This document shows positions 41,936 through 52,228 of a DNA stretch of 64,000 nt, one piece after another. Both the position numbers and the translations under genes were made by a program. The stretch lies in NCBI GenBank assembly GCA_017416345.1, contig JAFQCR010000027.1, forward strand, positions 62,001 through 126,000. Direction: 5' to 3'. Position 1 is the first letter of the stretch; each line of letters begins with the position of its first letter. The DNA comes from Clostridia bacterium (lineage in GTDB: Bacteria > Bacillota > Clostridia > Oscillospirales > Acutalibacteraceae). The notes beneath the pieces were generated by a model. It did no database searches and was not told where the DNA came from. It worked only from the letters and a program-made list of their open reading frames with translations.

Positions 41936-43186
41936 TTATCTCTTGGAAAGAACCTCGTTTTCGTAGGCCTTGACCTCTTTAAGCCAATCCTCACCAACGG
42001 GTACGCCGTTGACCTCACAGAAGTAATCCCAAACAGCACCGAACGGATAGGACTTATACTCCTCCAAAAGTGCAAGTCTTGAGGTGTAGTCACCCTCGAG
42101 CTCGATGTTCTGAAGCTCTGCGGTGGGCTCAAGCAATGCTTTAAGGAGAGCCTTCTGCATATTTCTCATACCGATGACCCAAGCGGCAACACGGTTGATG
42201 CTGGCATCGAAGAAATCGAGTCCGATGTGGGTACGGTCAAGCAGATCATTACGGACAATAGACTGTGCGATGGCGCAAAGCTCATCATCAAGGATGATTA
42301 CGTGGTCAGAGTCCCAACGGACAGGACGGCTGACGTGCAAAAGCAGATCGTTGGTGAACAGCAGAACGGTCGGGATCTTATCAGAAATCATCTCGGTGGG
42401 ATGGAAGTGACCTGCATCAAGTGTGCACATCTTGTTTCTTGAAGTGGCGTAAGCAACACAGAACTCGTTTGAGCCTACGGTGTAGCTTTCTGCACCGATA
42501 CCGAAAACCTTGCTCTCAATACCGTCGAGGTTATACTTTTCGTCGATAGGCTCGGCGAAGACCTCGTCCAAAGCGGTCATCATACGGCGGCGGGGTGCCT
42601 CACGGTCAACGGGAATATCCTTATAACCGTCGGGGAACCAGAAGTTGGTGCAGCAGGTCTGACCAAGCTCTTTACCGAAATACTCTGCGATCTTACGTGA
42701 AGCGATGCAATGCTTGATCCAGAAGTTTCTTACCTTCTCATCAGCACTCGAAATTGTGAAACCGCTGTCTGCCATGGGATGCGAGAAACAGGTAGGGTTA
42801 AAATCAAGACCGTAGCCGTTTTCCTTTGCCCAATCGACCCATTTCTGGAAATGCTTGGGTTCAAGCTCGTCAAGGTCTACCTTTTCATCGGTGTCAGCGT
42901 AAATTGCGTGGAGGCTCAATTTATGCTTACCTGCGATAAGCGAGAAAGCCTTGTCGATATCGGCACGAAGCTCATCGGCAGTGTTAGCCTTGCCGGGATA
43001 ATTACCTGTGGTCTGGATACCGCCCGAAAGTGCGATGTCCTTAAAAAGGAAGCCGTTTACATCGTCTCCCTGCCAGCACTGCATAGAGATCTTAATGTTT
43101 TTGAGTTTCTCGATAACTGCATCGGTATCAATACCGATCTCGGCATATTTTGCTTTTGCGTACTTGTAGCCTTCAAGAGTTTTCAT
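41936..43186 (-). CDS. rhaA: L-Rhamnose isomerase
   Basis: This 416-residue protein converts L-rhamnose to L-rhamnulose. Family segments are [27 protein letters not shown] and the metal-site stretches [12 protein letters not shown] and [12 protein letters not shown]. Length is normal for RhaA. Start 43186 follows AAGGAGA by 7 nt; it lies 14 bp behind rhaB, so the two are one transcript. No rhamnulose-1-phosphate aldolase (rhaD) lies in the window. Confidence 0.95.
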   Translation of the reverse strand: MKTLEGYKYAKAKYAEIGIDTDAVIEKLKNIKISMQCWQGDDVNGFLFKDIALSGGIQTTGNYPGKANTADELRADIDKAFSLIAGKHKLSLHAIYADTDEKVDLDELEPKHFQKWVDWAKENGYGLDFNPTCFSHPMADSGFTISSADEKVRNFWIKHCIASRKIAEYFGKELGQTCCTNFWFPDGYKDIPVDREAPRRRMMTALDEVFAEPIDEKYNLDGIESKVFGIGAESYTVGSNEFCVAYATSRNKMCTLDAGHFHPTEMISDKIPTVLLFTNDLLLHVSRPVRWDSDHVIILDDELCAIAQSIVRNDLLDRTHIGLDFFDASINRVAAWVIGMRNMQKALLKALLEPTAELQNIELEGDYTSRLALLEEYKSYPFGAVWDYFCEVNGVPVGEDWLKEVKAYENEVLSKR

Positions 43187-43200
43187 AGTTATTCTCCTTA

Positions 43201-44595
43201 TCAATTATATGTTTTAATATCAAACGATCTTATGACGCAATCTCTTGCATCGGTAAGATCTTTAAATTCGCCCACGCTTAACAACTGTGCCATAAGGTTG
43301 CCTATTGCGGTGGCTTCGGCAGGGCCTGCGAGAACGGTTCGACCCGAGACCTTGGCGGTAATGCGATTGAGATAATCGGCATTGCTTCCGCCACCTATAA
43401 TGTTGATGGCAGGATATTTTCTGCCGGTAAACTGTTCTATCTCGTTGGCGCAATCGGCATAGCATTTTGCAAGGCTGTTATAGATAACAGCGGTAAGCTG
43501 ACCGACCGTTTCTGGGACAGGCTGATCGGTGTCACGGCAGCAGGCCTTGATCTCCTCGGTCATATTTTGCGGTGCAAGGAAGCGATTGTCAACGGCATCT
43601 ACGATGCTCGGGAAATCGCCGTTTTCGGCCGCCATATCACAAAGCTCGGCAAAGGAATACTTATCGTTGAGCTCCTTTTTGACATTCTGGATCATCCAAA
43701 GACCCATAATGTTTTTAAGCACTCTGTAGCGGTAGTCGTAACCGCCCTCGTTGGTGAAGCTATGCTCCATGCAGATGTCAGCAAGCTGGGGTGTCATCGA
43801 CTCGATACCCATCAGCGACCAGGTGCCGGAGCTTATGTACATAACGTCGTCACCGTTGGACGGCACCGCCATAACGGCCGAAGCTGTATCGTGCGATGCG
43901 GCAAGGATAACGTCAAGGTCAAAGCCGACCTCTTCTCTTACCTTGGGCAAAAGTCTGCCTGCCTTGGTACCCGGCATTGACAGCTCTCTGAAAAGGCTTC
44001 TTTTGATACCGAAGGTGTCCAATATCTCGTCAGACCAGGAGTTGGTCTTAACATCAATAAGCTCGGTGGTGGAGGCATTGGTGTACTCGTTGAACTTGTT
44101 GCCTGTGAGGAGATACACAAAGTAATCGGGTATCATCAAAAAGTCGGTGGCCTTTTCCAACTGCTCGGGGTGGTTATCCTTTAAGGAGACCAACTGGAAA
44201 AGTGTGTTGAAGGTATTTGTTCCGAGACCGGTTATATCGTAGAGCTTGCGTTTAGACATAACCTCAAAGGTCTTTTCAACATAACCCTCGGTGCGGGAAT
44301 CACGGTAGCCTACCGAATTGCCGACCATTTTGCCGTCTTTATCCAGCAAAACAAAGTCAACGCCCCAGGTGTCGATAGCCATAGTGGACGGAATCTTGCC
44401 GACCTCAGCACACTTTTTAAGACCTGCCTTGATCTCGCTGAAAAGACGTTCAGTGTTCCAGCAAAGTGTTCCGTTTACCTCGTCAAGACCGTTGTAAAAA
44501 CGGTAGACCTCTTCGTACTTCATAACACCGTTTTCCAACCAACCAATGATATGACGTCCGCTCGAAGCTCCGATATCAACGCCAAGATGATACAT
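43201..44595 (-). CDS. rhaB: Rhamnulokinase
   Basis: This 464-residue FGGY-family sugar kinase phosphorylates L-rhamnulose. It has the N-terminal phosphate motif [17 protein letters not shown], substrate residues in [14 protein letters not shown] and the C-terminal adenosine motif [26 protein letters not shown] precedes the ATG by 7 nt. It is followed closely by rhaA and preceded by an AraC-family gene on the same strand, its likely activator. Confidence 0.95.
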   Translation of the reverse strand: MYHLGVDIGASSGRHIIGWLENGVMKYEEVYRFYNGLDEVNGTLCWNTERLFSEIKAGLKKCAEVGKIPSTMAIDTWGVDFVLLDKDGKMVGNSVGYRDSRTEGYVEKTFEVMSKRKLYDITGLGTNTFNTLFQLVSLKDNHPEQLEKATDFLMIPDYFVYLLTGNKFNEYTNASTTELIDVKTNSWSDEILDTFGIKRSLFRELSMPGTKAGRLLPKVREEVGFDLDVILAASHDTASAVMAVPSNGDDVMYISSGTWSLMGIESMTPQLADICMEHSFTNEGGYDYRYRVLKNIMGLWMIQNVKKELNDKYSFAELCDMAAENGDFPSIVDAVDNRFLAPQNMTEEIKACCRDTDQPVPETVGQLTAVIYNSLAKCYADCANEIEQFTGRKYPAINIIGGGSNADYLNRITAKVSGRTVLAGPAEATAIGNLMAQLLSVGEFKDLTDARDCVIRSFDIKTYN

Positions 44596-44699
44596 ATTGC
44601 ACTCCCCTTTTTGTGATATTGGTTTGAATTAGTTTGATTTAAGTTAATGATATAATAAAATCAAAGCGAAATATACCCATATTTTTAATAAAATAGGGG

Positions 44700-45506
44700 T
44701 TATTTTTTTGTTTTTCGGTAATTAAGCGGTGACATACCGCATTTTTGCTTAAACAGATTTGAAAAATAATGCTGATCCGAATACCCAAGTCTTAGTGAAA
44801 TATCCAAGACCGAAATCCCCGTATACTGCAAGAGACGCTTTGCGGCAATCATCTTTCGATCTATCTGATACTCATACGGTGTTTTTCCGAAGCGGTGCTT
44901 GAATGCTTTAATCAAATAGTCGTTGGAGCGGAAGATCAAACCCGACAGCTCATCGTTACTGATGATACGTTCAAGATTTTTATCGATATAAGCCTTTACT
45001 TTCAAAAGCTCGTCATCACCGCCCAATGTAAACGCAAAATTTTTAATAGATATCAAAAGTTCGTGCAGTTTTAAAGCCAGGGTGTCGTAAAAGCCGTATT
45101 GAGTTTCGTTTTCGGCACGGCTCATGGTATACAGCTCATCAAACTGCTTTTTAACGTCGCAGTTCTTGATGACGACAACGTTATCCAAACCGTAGACCCT
45201 CAAAAGCTCGAGAAACAGCGTACCTTTAATGTTAAAAAACTTTTTGATCCAAGGGTTTGCGGTGGAGGAATAGTACTCATGACGGACACCTGCCGGCAGA
45301 ATATAAACATCGCCCTTTTCGGCGGTGTATTTCTGACCGTTCATTATAATAGTGCCGCTTCCCTCTTCAACATATTCAATAACCGAAATAGAGCTTTTCC
45401 TTCGGACTATTTTGTATGTTCCGTCGCAATACGACACACCCGAAATTTCAAGGCTTAACGGACTGTCCTCGTCATTGAATCTGAAATGGTTTATTTCCTC
45501 GTGCAT
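44700..45506 (-). CDS. AraC-family regulator, probable activator of rhamnose genes
   Basis: This 268-residue protein has an N-terminal cupin (about 35-110; GSGTIIMNGQKYTAEKGDVYILPAGVRHEYY) and a C-terminal double helix-turn-helix (about 170-268) with the AraC signature LDISLRLGYSDQHYFSNLFKQKCGMSP. It resembles RhaS/RhaR-type regulators in length and plan. Start 45506 follows GGTGAGGG. It lies 104 bp upstream of rhaB on the same strand; the gap has only weak promoter boxes, as expected for an activator-dependent promoter. Control of rhaBA is inferred from position. Confidence 0.85.
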   Translation of the reverse strand: MHEEINHFRFNDEDSPLSLEISGVSYCDGTYKIVRRKSSISVIEYVEEGSGTIIMNGQKYTAEKGDVYILPAGVRHEYYSSTANPWIKKFFNIKGTLFLELLRVYGLDNVVVIKNCDVKKQFDELYTMSRAENETQYGFYDTLALKLHELLISIKNFAFTLGGDDELLKVKAYIDKNLERIISNDELSGLIFRSNDYLIKAFKHRFGKTPYEYQIDRKMIAAKRLLQYTGISVLDISLRLGYSDQHYFSNLFKQKCGMSPLNYRKTKK

Positions 45507-45563
45507 ACCCTCACCGCCTTTAAGCTTATTATACAATAGACGAAATAATTTAGCAAGATAAAA

Positions 45564-45593
45564 AGCAGGAACAGCAATTAAACCGTTCCTGCT
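45564..45593 (-). terminator. Terminator of the MBL hydrolase gene
   Basis: AGCAGGAAC (45564-45572) and GTTCCTGCT (45585-45593) pair, followed on the minus strand by TTTTTATC. Confidence 0.75.
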
Positions 45594-45599
45594 ACAAAA

Positions 45600-46274
45600 T
45601 TACAGCTCGTATTCTTTATATACTTCCATTATAAATCGGCGGTCGGATTTGAAATCCTCGGGTCTAAGGTCGTCAAAAAGGCCTACGTGAAGCGGTACGA
45701 CACGGTCGGCATCAATGGCATCAGCCAGCTTTGCCGCATCGGTCATATTGGTGTTATTGCCGACACCGTTTACGGGGATAAACATATAGTCGGGACTTTC
45801 GGGTGCGGATTCTACCACCTTACGGTTATAAAGCGTGTCGCCCGTAACATAATATATCTTGTCCCCATCGTCTATAACAACACCGATGGCCTCACGGTCG
45901 CTGTGCTCAGCCTTGACGGCGGTAAATTTAAGGTTACCCTCGGTCCAGGTAGTACCCTCATTGAACATTACAAAGTTGTTGTTGCCTTTAAGCTGACGCA
46001 CGATATTCCACGAAGAAAACGGTGCGAGAACAACCTTATGGTTTTCCTTATTCAGTATCACAGGGTAGGTCTCGGGGTCGGTGTGATCCATGTGGTCGTG
46101 GGTAAAAATCACAATATCGTATTCTCCGTTAAGGTATTTTTCATCAACGGGAATACGGCGTTTTGATTTTGGATTAACCTTCGAACAGCTATCCGAAAGA
46201 TAAGGGTCAACAATTATTCTTTTTCCGTCGGCCTCAAAAACCAGGCCTGCCTGCGTTATCCAAGTTACCTTCAT
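45600..46274 (-). CDS. Metallo-beta-lactamase-fold hydrolase (UlaG-like)
   Basis: This 224-residue protein has the metal motif THDHMDH (58-64; H59, H61, D63, H64) plus later ligands in VKAEHSD and VPLHVGLFDDLRP. It belongs to the metal-dependent hydrolases related to UlaG (L-ascorbate-6-phosphate lactonase). The substrate could be a sugar-acid lactone or a phosphodiester, and no other ula gene is nearby. It is divergent from the phosphohexomutase gene and monocistronic. Confidence 0.8.
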   Translation of the reverse strand: MKVTWITQAGLVFEADGKRIIVDPYLSDSCSKVNPKSKRRIPVDEKYLNGEYDIVIFTHDHMDHTDPETYPVILNKENHKVVLAPFSSWNIVRQLKGNNNFVMFNEGTTWTEGNLKFTAVKAEHSDREAIGVVIDDGDKIYYVTGDTLYNRKVVESAPESPDYMFIPVNGVGNNTNMTDAAKLADAIDADRVVPLHVGLFDDLRPEDFKSDRRFIMEVYKEYEL

Positions 46275-46408
46275 AAAAATGCACCTCTTTCATTTACCTA
46301 TATTTTACTTTATTTTTTATCCTAAATCAATATTAAAATTGTATTTTGTTTTTAAAATATCCTATTCTGCTTAATATTTTAGATGTTGCACTCCAATCTG
46401 CTATATAC

Positions 46409-46437
46409 TTGACATCGGACGGTTAAAATATTATAAT
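46409..46437 (+). promoter_or_regulatory. Promoter of the phosphohexomutase gene
   Basis: TTGACA (46409-46414) and TATAAT (46432-46437), both perfect, are 17 bp apart. Confidence 0.8.
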
Positions 46438-46477
46438 AAATATGCATAGATTCATATTTTTGAAAGGGAGTTTTCAA

Positions 46478-48100
46478 ATGACATATAAAGAAAAATATCA
46501 GCAATGGCTGCAGTTTGATGCCGACACCAAAGCAGAGCTTGAAGCCATCACCGACGAAGCCGAGATATCCGACCGTTTTTACAAGGATCTTGAGTTCGGT
46601 ACCGCCGGACTTCGCGGTATTATGGGCGCAGGCTCCAACCGTATGAACAAGTACACCGTCGGTCGTGCAACCTACGGCTTTGCACAGTACGTTCTTTCCA
46701 AGGGTGGCGACAACAAGAAGATCGCCATTGCTTACGATACAAGAAACAACTCGCAGTATTTTGCCAAGGTTACGGCAGGAATTTTTGCCGCAATGGGCTT
46801 TACCGCTTACCTTTACGAGTTTGTTGCACCCGTTCCCGTGCTTTCGTTCACGGTAAGACATCTTGGCTGTGTGGCAGGTGTTATGATCACCGCTTCGCAC
46901 AACCCCAAGGAATACAACGGCTACAAGGTATATGACAACACCGGTTGCCAGCTTAACACCGAGGAAGCCAACGCCGCATTGGAATACATTAACAACATCA
47001 CCGATTTTTCTACCATCCCCTTCTGTGAGGAATCGGAAAACATCAAGATGATCGGTGAGGATGTTCTGTCCGAGTTCTTGAAGGCTGTCAAGAAGCAGTC
47101 GCTTTATGAGGAGGCTTCAGACCTTAAGATCGTCTACACTCCCCTGCACGGTTCGGGTAACATTCCCGTCCGCAGAATGCTTGAGGGTCTTGACGTTACC
47201 ATAGTCAAGGAGCAGGAACTTCCCGACGGTGATTTTTCGACCGTCCGCAGCCCCAATCCCGAGGAAAAGGATGCTTTGACCATTGCCATCCAAAAGGCCA
47301 AGGAAATTGATGCAGACCTTGTTCTTGGCACCGACCCCGACTGTGACCGTGTTGGTATTGCAGTAAAACACAACGGCGATTATGTGCTCTTTACGGGCAA
47401 CCATACGGGTGCTATGCTGGTCAACTTCGTGCTCACGATGAAGAAGGACCGACTCAACGCAAAATCTACGATGATAAAGACCATCGTCACCTCCGAGCTT
47501 GGTGCCGACATCGGACGCAAGTTTGGTATCAACGTTGAGGAGACGCTCACCGGCTTTAAGTACATCGGCAACAAAATGAACAAATATGAGGCCGACGGCT
47601 CGGGAGAATATATCATCGGTTATGAGGAGTCCTACGGTTACCTCGTCGGCAACCACGCAAGAGACAAGGATGCCGTTGTTGCTTCAATGCTTATCTGTCA
47701 GATGGCCGCTTGGTATAAGAATCAGGGCAAGACCTTGGTTGACGGTCTGAATGAGCTTTATGCAGAATACGGCTACTATCTTGACACGCAGGACAGCTTC
47801 ACCCTTAAAGGTCAGGACGGTGCCGAGAAGATCAAGCAGCTTATGGTGACCTTCAGAGAAAAAGGCACCTCGTTGATTGAGGGTATCAAGGAGCTGCAGG
47901 ACATCAGCAAGGGCGTGCGTGACCTGCCGAAGGACAATGTTTTGAAATATATTTTTGAGGACGATTCATGGATCGCAGTCCGACCCTCGGGTACCGAGCC
48001 CAAGATAAAGGTCTACTACTCTATCAAGGCCGAGACCCGTGATGCCGCCGAATTGAGACTTGCCAAGATAAAGGAAGTCATCCACGGCATCATTAAATAA
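46478..48100 (+). CDS. pgcA: Phosphoglucomutase/phosphomannomutase
   Basis: This protein of 540 residues is an alpha-D-phosphohexomutase of the PgcA type. The active-site serine is in MITASHNPKEYNGYKVY, the metal loop is GTDPDCDRVGIAV, the sugar loop is YEESYGYLVG, and the phosphate-binding RPSGTEPKIKVYYSI lies at the C-terminus. It interconverts glucose-1- and -6-phosphate (or the mannose forms), linking glycan breakdown with wall precursors. Start 46478 follows GGGAG; an upstream ATG at 46442 has no ribosome site. Its neighbour is an alpha-mannosidase, which fits a role with mannose phosphates. Confidence 0.92.
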   Translation: MTYKEKYQQWLQFDADTKAELEAITDEAEISDRFYKDLEFGTAGLRGIMGAGSNRMNKYTVGRATYGFAQYVLSKGGDNKKIAIAYDTRNNSQYFAKVTAGIFAAMGFTAYLYEFVAPVPVLSFTVRHLGCVAGVMITASHNPKEYNGYKVYDNTGCQLNTEEANAALEYINNITDFSTIPFCEESENIKMIGEDVLSEFLKAVKKQSLYEEASDLKIVYTPLHGSGNIPVRRMLEGLDVTIVKEQELPDGDFSTVRSPNPEEKDALTIAIQKAKEIDADLVLGTDPDCDRVGIAVKHNGDYVLFTGNHTGAMLVNFVLTMKKDRLNAKSTMIKTIVTSELGADIGRKFGINVEETLTGFKYIGNKMNKYEADGSGEYIIGYEESYGYLVGNHARDKDAVVASMLICQMAAWYKNQGKTLVDGLNELYAEYGYYLDTQDSFTLKGQDGAEKIKQLMVTFREKGTSLIEGIKELQDISKGVRDLPKDNVLKYIFEDDSWIAVRPSGTEPKIKVYYSIKAETRDAAELRLAKIKEVIHGIIK

Positions 48101-48118
48101 ATATTACCTTTAACAACA

Positions 48119-48152
48119 AACCACCGCAGTACAAAATCGTACTGCGGTGGTT
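48119..48152. terminator. Bidirectional terminator between pgcA and the alpha-mannosidase gene
   Basis: A perfect 14-bp stem (48119-48132 with 48139-48152) encloses AAAATC between convergent genes. Confidence 0.85.
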
Positions 48153-48156
48153 ATGT

Positions 48157-51100
48157 TTAGATTAACTTAATAGTTACTATTTCAAAATTCTTTACGGGTA
48201 CGGTAAGTGTTCTGCCGTCAAACGGGATCTCAGAGATCACGTTTTCAAGCATATCGCAGAGGTATGCTTTTTTGAAGCCGTCGGCAACGGTCAAAGTCGC
48301 CTTCTCGCGGCGGTCAAATGCATCATACATTCTGACTATCATACCGTTATCGTATTCACACTTCTTGATAGTTTCGATAATAACGTTTTCCTTATCGCAG
48401 TTGATGAGTGAGAATTCAGACGGTTTTGAACCGTTATTAGCTCCTATCAAAACCGATTCGAGCGGCTGATTGAGTGAATATGCCTCGTGAATTACGCCTG
48501 CCTCACGGAAGTCACCGATATGCGGCATAAGCGAATAAGTAAAGGTATGCTGACCCTGGTCGGCCACGGGATTCGGGAAGGTACCGCACTTGAGCAAAGT
48601 GATCTTTAAGGTACTGCCCTCGGTGTTGTGGCCGTATTTGCAGTCGTTAAGCATTGCAACGCCGTAGCCGCTTTCGCTCATATCCACCCACTTGTGTCCG
48701 TAGACCTCATATTTGGCCTTGTCCCAGCTTGTGTTTTCGTGGTTGGGACGAGAAACATGGCCAAACTGAATCTCATAGGTCGTGTTCATTGCGTGAACGT
48801 CCAACGGGAATGCGGCCTTTAGAACCTGATGCTGTTCGTGCCAGTCGATATCGCTCTCAAAGTCGATACGGGTATTGTCGGAATACAGCCAGATATTCTG
48901 TGAAACGGTTGATTTAAAGTACTTTTTGATCACCTTAAAGCCTGCGCGGCTACCGTCGAAAATAGGCTCGATCTCGGCCTTGCCGTCAAGCACCCACATC
49001 TTTTGCTTGTAGTAGTCCGAAAGCTCCCAGTTGTCGTAATTGAACGGGAAATCCTCGAAAATCTGCAACTCGTTTCCGAAATTGTTAGGCTTGATAACAT
49101 CACGGTCGGCACGCTTATCAAAGAGCGTAACGATGCGTCCACTCTCATCAAGTGTCAGCCTGTAATAATTGTTTTCGGCGGTCAGACCGCTGACCGAAAC
49201 CGCTGATTCGTAATTGATCGGCTTGATTACTTTCCAACCGAAAGCAGGTATCTCCTCGGTCTCAAAGGTCTTGCCGTCAACGGTAATTAAACCACGTCTT
49301 GCAAAGCCGAGCGGATTGTAAACAAGAATACCGCCATCGGTTTTGATATTTTCTGCAATTGCTTTAAGCTTTTCCGTGACGATATTGTTGCAGAACTCGG
49401 CGATCTCGGCGTAATCCTTGTCGCTTTGCTCATAGACCTCAAAAATTGAGGAACCGGGAATGATATCGTGGAACTGGTCGTGAAGCACCTTTGTCCAGTT
49501 GCCGTAAAGACCGTTTGCATCATAATCCTTGCCCATCAAAAGACCTATATACGACAAAGCCTCGGCCTTACTCAAAGCAAATTCCGACTTGCGGTTGCCC
49601 TTTTTGTTTTTACCGATGGAGGTGTATGTTCCACGGTGATACTCAAGGTACAACTCACCCATCCATTTAGGTCTGCGGTGAAGCTTTTCGGCGTTTTCGT
49701 CAAACTGAGCCTTTACCGAATCGAGATGCGGCTTTAAAAACTCCATCTGTGCAACGGGGATACCGGGCAGACCCTTTTTCAAACGGTCGTAGCGCTCAAG
49801 CATATCCTTTGTGGGACCGCCGCCGCCGTCACCAAAGCCAAAGGTGTGCAGAGAACGGTTGGCATAATCCTTTTGCTTATAGCGGTTCCAGGTGCCCTTC
49901 ATCTGCGAAGCGGTCAGTTTGCCGACATAGGTGGTGTAATTCTGCGGTTCAACTCCGCGGTATTCCTGCGTTGTAATGAAGTTTGTAAATATTTCGGTAC
50001 CGTCAAGACCCTCCCAATAGAAGGTGTCGACCGGCATTGTGTTGGTGTCGTTCCAGCTTATTTTAGAGGTCACAAAATGCTCGACACCGCACTTATTCAA
50101 TATCTGCGGCAAGGCGGCGCTGTAGCCGAAAACATCGGGCAGAAACAGTATCTTACTGTCAACACCAAATTCATCCTTAAAGAACTTTTTGCCCTGCATT
50201 ATCTGACGGATGAAGCTTTCGCCGCTGACGAGGTTACAGTCAGCCTCGAGGTACATTGCACCCTCGGGCTCCCATCTACCCTCTTTTACCAAAGCCTTGA
50301 GCTCCTCATATTTTTCGGGTGCTTCCTCTTTTAGGTATCGGTAAAGCTCGGGCTGGGACAGCATAAATTTAAACTCAGGGTACTTATCCATCAAAGCCTT
50401 GGCGGTAGAAAAGCTGCGCTGTATCTTCTCCCTCGTCTGCTCTCTTGTCCATTGCCACTCAACGTCGATATGGGTGTGACCGATAACATTAACGATAGGC
50501 TTGCCTTCGGTGGAGCAAAGCTTATTATACAGCTCCTCCTCGATAAACTCCAAAGCGGCTTCGATGCTGTCGTAATAAGCCTCGCTGTAGACCTCACGCA
50601 TATCCAAAAGCATTGCGGTACGGTCAAGCACCGACATCATCTGAATATACTCATCTGAATTTTCGTTGAGCAAAAGGCAGGCATCATAGGCCGTCTGCAT
50701 ATCGTAGTACAGCTTTTCAACCCGCTTGTCATACTTCATCACCTGCATATTGAAGCCGACCGAGTCGTTTATCATACCAACATAAAAATAATTATGCACG
50801 GTATACTCGGTATCAGGCTCAAGATAGCCCTCGGTGTGGTTGGTGTCAAAGCCTTGGGTCATTTTGCCGTTTAAATACAAAAGACCCTGCGGATTGGTTG
50901 CATCCCACTTGCCCTCAAAGCCGGTGGTGCATTTAATCATAAGGTATTTTCTGTCGGGAATATCGGGAGTTTTAAAGGAAGCTCGTATCCAGAAATGCTC
51001 GTCCTTTCCCGTGAATTTAAAGCCCTCGGGCAACGGCTGCCAACCGTCAACGGGAAATTCGTTATTGGTCTTGTAGCCATCGGCTTTTACATATTCGAGG

Positions 51101-51180
51101 TCGGTCACCTTGAACATAGGGCCCTTGCGCTGACCCTCAAGCTTATCGCATATAACCTTTATCTTGTTTTTGATATCCAT
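48157..51180 (-). CDS. GH38 alpha-mannosidase
   Basis: This 1007-residue cytoplasmic enzyme has no signal peptide. After an N-terminal beta domain (about 1-220), the catalytic domain opens with GHTHIDVEWQW (234-244; H237 and D239 as zinc ligands) and has the nucleophile region FLPDVFGYSAALPQ with D348. A second zinc-ligand region is HTFGFGDGGGGPT. Long C-terminal beta domains complete the GH38 plan. It would release mannose from imported alpha-mannosides such as N-glycan fragments. It is divergent from an AraC gene, with a tandem operator beside its promoter. Confidence 0.93.
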   Translation of the reverse strand: MDIKNKIKVICDKLEGQRKGPMFKVTDLEYVKADGYKTNNEFPVDGWQPLPEGFKFTGKDEHFWIRASFKTPDIPDRKYLMIKCTTGFEGKWDATNPQGLLYLNGKMTQGFDTNHTEGYLEPDTEYTVHNYFYVGMINDSVGFNMQVMKYDKRVEKLYYDMQTAYDACLLLNENSDEYIQMMSVLDRTAMLLDMREVYSEAYYDSIEAALEFIEEELYNKLCSTEGKPIVNVIGHTHIDVEWQWTREQTREKIQRSFSTAKALMDKYPEFKFMLSQPELYRYLKEEAPEKYEELKALVKEGRWEPEGAMYLEADCNLVSGESFIRQIMQGKKFFKDEFGVDSKILFLPDVFGYSAALPQILNKCGVEHFVTSKISWNDTNTMPVDTFYWEGLDGTEIFTNFITTQEYRGVEPQNYTTYVGKLTASQMKGTWNRYKQKDYANRSLHTFGFGDGGGGPTKDMLERYDRLKKGLPGIPVAQMEFLKPHLDSVKAQFDENAEKLHRRPKWMGELYLEYHRGTYTSIGKNKKGNRKSEFALSKAEALSYIGLLMGKDYDANGLYGNWTKVLHDQFHDIIPGSSIFEVYEQSDKDYAEIAEFCNNIVTEKLKAIAENIKTDGGILVYNPLGFARRGLITVDGKTFETEEIPAFGWKVIKPINYESAVSVSGLTAENNYYRLTLDESGRIVTLFDKRADRDVIKPNNFGNELQIFEDFPFNYDNWELSDYYKQKMWVLDGKAEIEPIFDGSRAGFKVIKKYFKSTVSQNIWLYSDNTRIDFESDIDWHEQHQVLKAAFPLDVHAMNTTYEIQFGHVSRPNHENTSWDKAKYEVYGHKWVDMSESGYGVAMLNDCKYGHNTEGSTLKITLLKCGTFPNPVADQGQHTFTYSLMPHIGDFREAGVIHEAYSLNQPLESVLIGANNGSKPSEFSLINCDKENVIIETIKKCEYDNGMIVRMYDAFDRREKATLTVADGFKKAYLCDMLENVISEIPFDGRTLTVPVKNFEIVTIKLI

Positions 51181-51212
51181 AAAACTACCCCACTATATCG
51201 GTATTTTAATTT

Positions 51213-51241
51213 ATTTTACTACATTTTCTCTTGAATGGCAA
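51213..51241 (-). promoter_or_regulatory. Promoter of the alpha-mannosidase gene
   Basis: Minus-strand TTGCCA (51241-51236) and TAAAAT (51218-51213) are 17 bp apart. The -35 box has one mismatch to consensus in its centre, consistent with dependence on an activator. Confidence 0.65.
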
Positions 51242-51244
51242 ATA

Positions 51245-51279
51245 GTATTGTGATATTATTCTTATGGTATTGTGATATT
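51245..51279. promoter_or_regulatory. Direct-repeat operator for the AraC regulator
   Basis: GTATTGTGATATT occurs at 51245-51257 and again, identical, at 51267-51279, 22 bp apart (two helical turns). The nearer copy is 3 bp from the -35 box of the alpha-mannosidase promoter. This is the usual arrangement for AraC-type activators, which bind tandem half-sites on one face of DNA. Confidence 0.65.
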
Positions 51280-51281
51280 TA

Positions 51282-52136
51282 TTGAAAAGAGTGATCGTTT
51301 TGGAAGCAAAGCTGTTGACCGCCGAGCGTTTTGTTGATATGAGGATGGAATGCTCCTACCGTTACGTTTTAAGCACCACCGAATACTTCCGACCGCATTA
51401 TCACGATTATTATGAGCTGTTCGTTATGCTGGACGGAAACGCCCTGCATTGTGTAAACGGTGAGCAGATCAATCTCAAAAAGGGCGATATGGTCTTTATA
51501 AGACCCAACGACACTCACGATTACCTTTGCAGAAACGGTAAAGTATTTTCTATGATGAACATAACCTTTACTCAAAAGACTGCCGATGAGCTGTTTGGCT
51601 TTTTGGGCGAAGGCTTTAATTCAGACGCACTGAAGACCAAGCCCCTGCCCCCTACCGTTCATTTGAATGAAAGCGAGCTTGATTGGTTCAATTCCCGCAT
51701 GGATTCGGTCTGTGCCATTGACGGCAACGACCTTAAAAACATAAAAACAGCCTTGAGAATACTGCTTTTCAGAATATTCACAAGGTTTTTCTCGGATTTC
51801 GGTGAGCAGGACGATGCTATGCCGTTGTGGCTCGATGAGCTGCTTGATGAAATGCGTCAAAACGGTAATTTCATCGTTGGTGTAGACCGTTTACTTGAGC
51901 TTTCGCCTAAGACCCGTGAGCATACATTACGTTGCATAAAAAAATACACCGATCATACGGCAACGGAATTCATAAACGGCTTAAGGCTTAACTTTATAGC
52001 CAATATGCTCCGCAACAGTAATCACAGTGTATCGGATATAATTTATGAAAGCGGTTTCAATAACATCAGTTGGGCTTCTACCCTTTTCCGTAAAAACTTT
52101 AAAATGTCGATGAGTGATTACAGAAAAACCAACTAA
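51282..52136 (+). CDS. AraC-family regulator of the alpha-mannosidase gene
   Basis: This protein of up to 284 residues has an N-terminal cupin (about 35-110; PHYHDYYELFVMLDGNALHCVNGEQINLKKGDMVFIRPNDTHDY) and two C-terminal helix-turn-helix motifs (about 190-284; VSDIIYESGFNNISWASTLFRKNFKMSMSDYRK). No ATG is available near the start: TTG at 51282, GTG at 51291 or TTG at 51300 are possible, and the last is best spaced from AAGAGTGAT. It is divergent from the GH38 gene, and its product probably binds the 22-bp-phased repeat between them. Confidence 0.83.
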   Translation: MKRVIVLEAKLLTAERFVDMRMECSYRYVLSTTEYFRPHYHDYYELFVMLDGNALHCVNGEQINLKKGDMVFIRPNDTHDYLCRNGKVFSMMNITFTQKTADELFGFLGEGFNSDALKTKPLPPTVHLNESELDWFNSRMDSVCAIDGNDLKNIKTALRILLFRIFTRFFSDFGEQDDAMPLWLDELLDEMRQNGNFIVGVDRLLELSPKTREHTLRCIKKYTDHTATEFINGLRLNFIANMLRNSNHSVSDIIYESGFNNISWASTLFRKNFKMSMSDYRKTN

Positions 52137-52141
52137 AGAAT

Positions 52142-52217
52142 AAAGATTCTTCGCTAACGCTCAGAATGACAGAACTGATTTTATCATTCTGAGGCAGAAG
52201 GCCGAAGAATCTTTTTT
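52142..52217. repeat. Interspersed palindrome, copy 5
   Basis: Arms AAAGATTCTTCGC..CTCAGAATGACAG and ATCATTCTGAGGCAGAAGGCCGAAGAATCTTTTTT flank a short centre between convergent araC and tetR genes. Confidence 0.85.
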
Positions 52218-52228
52218 ATTATAATCAA

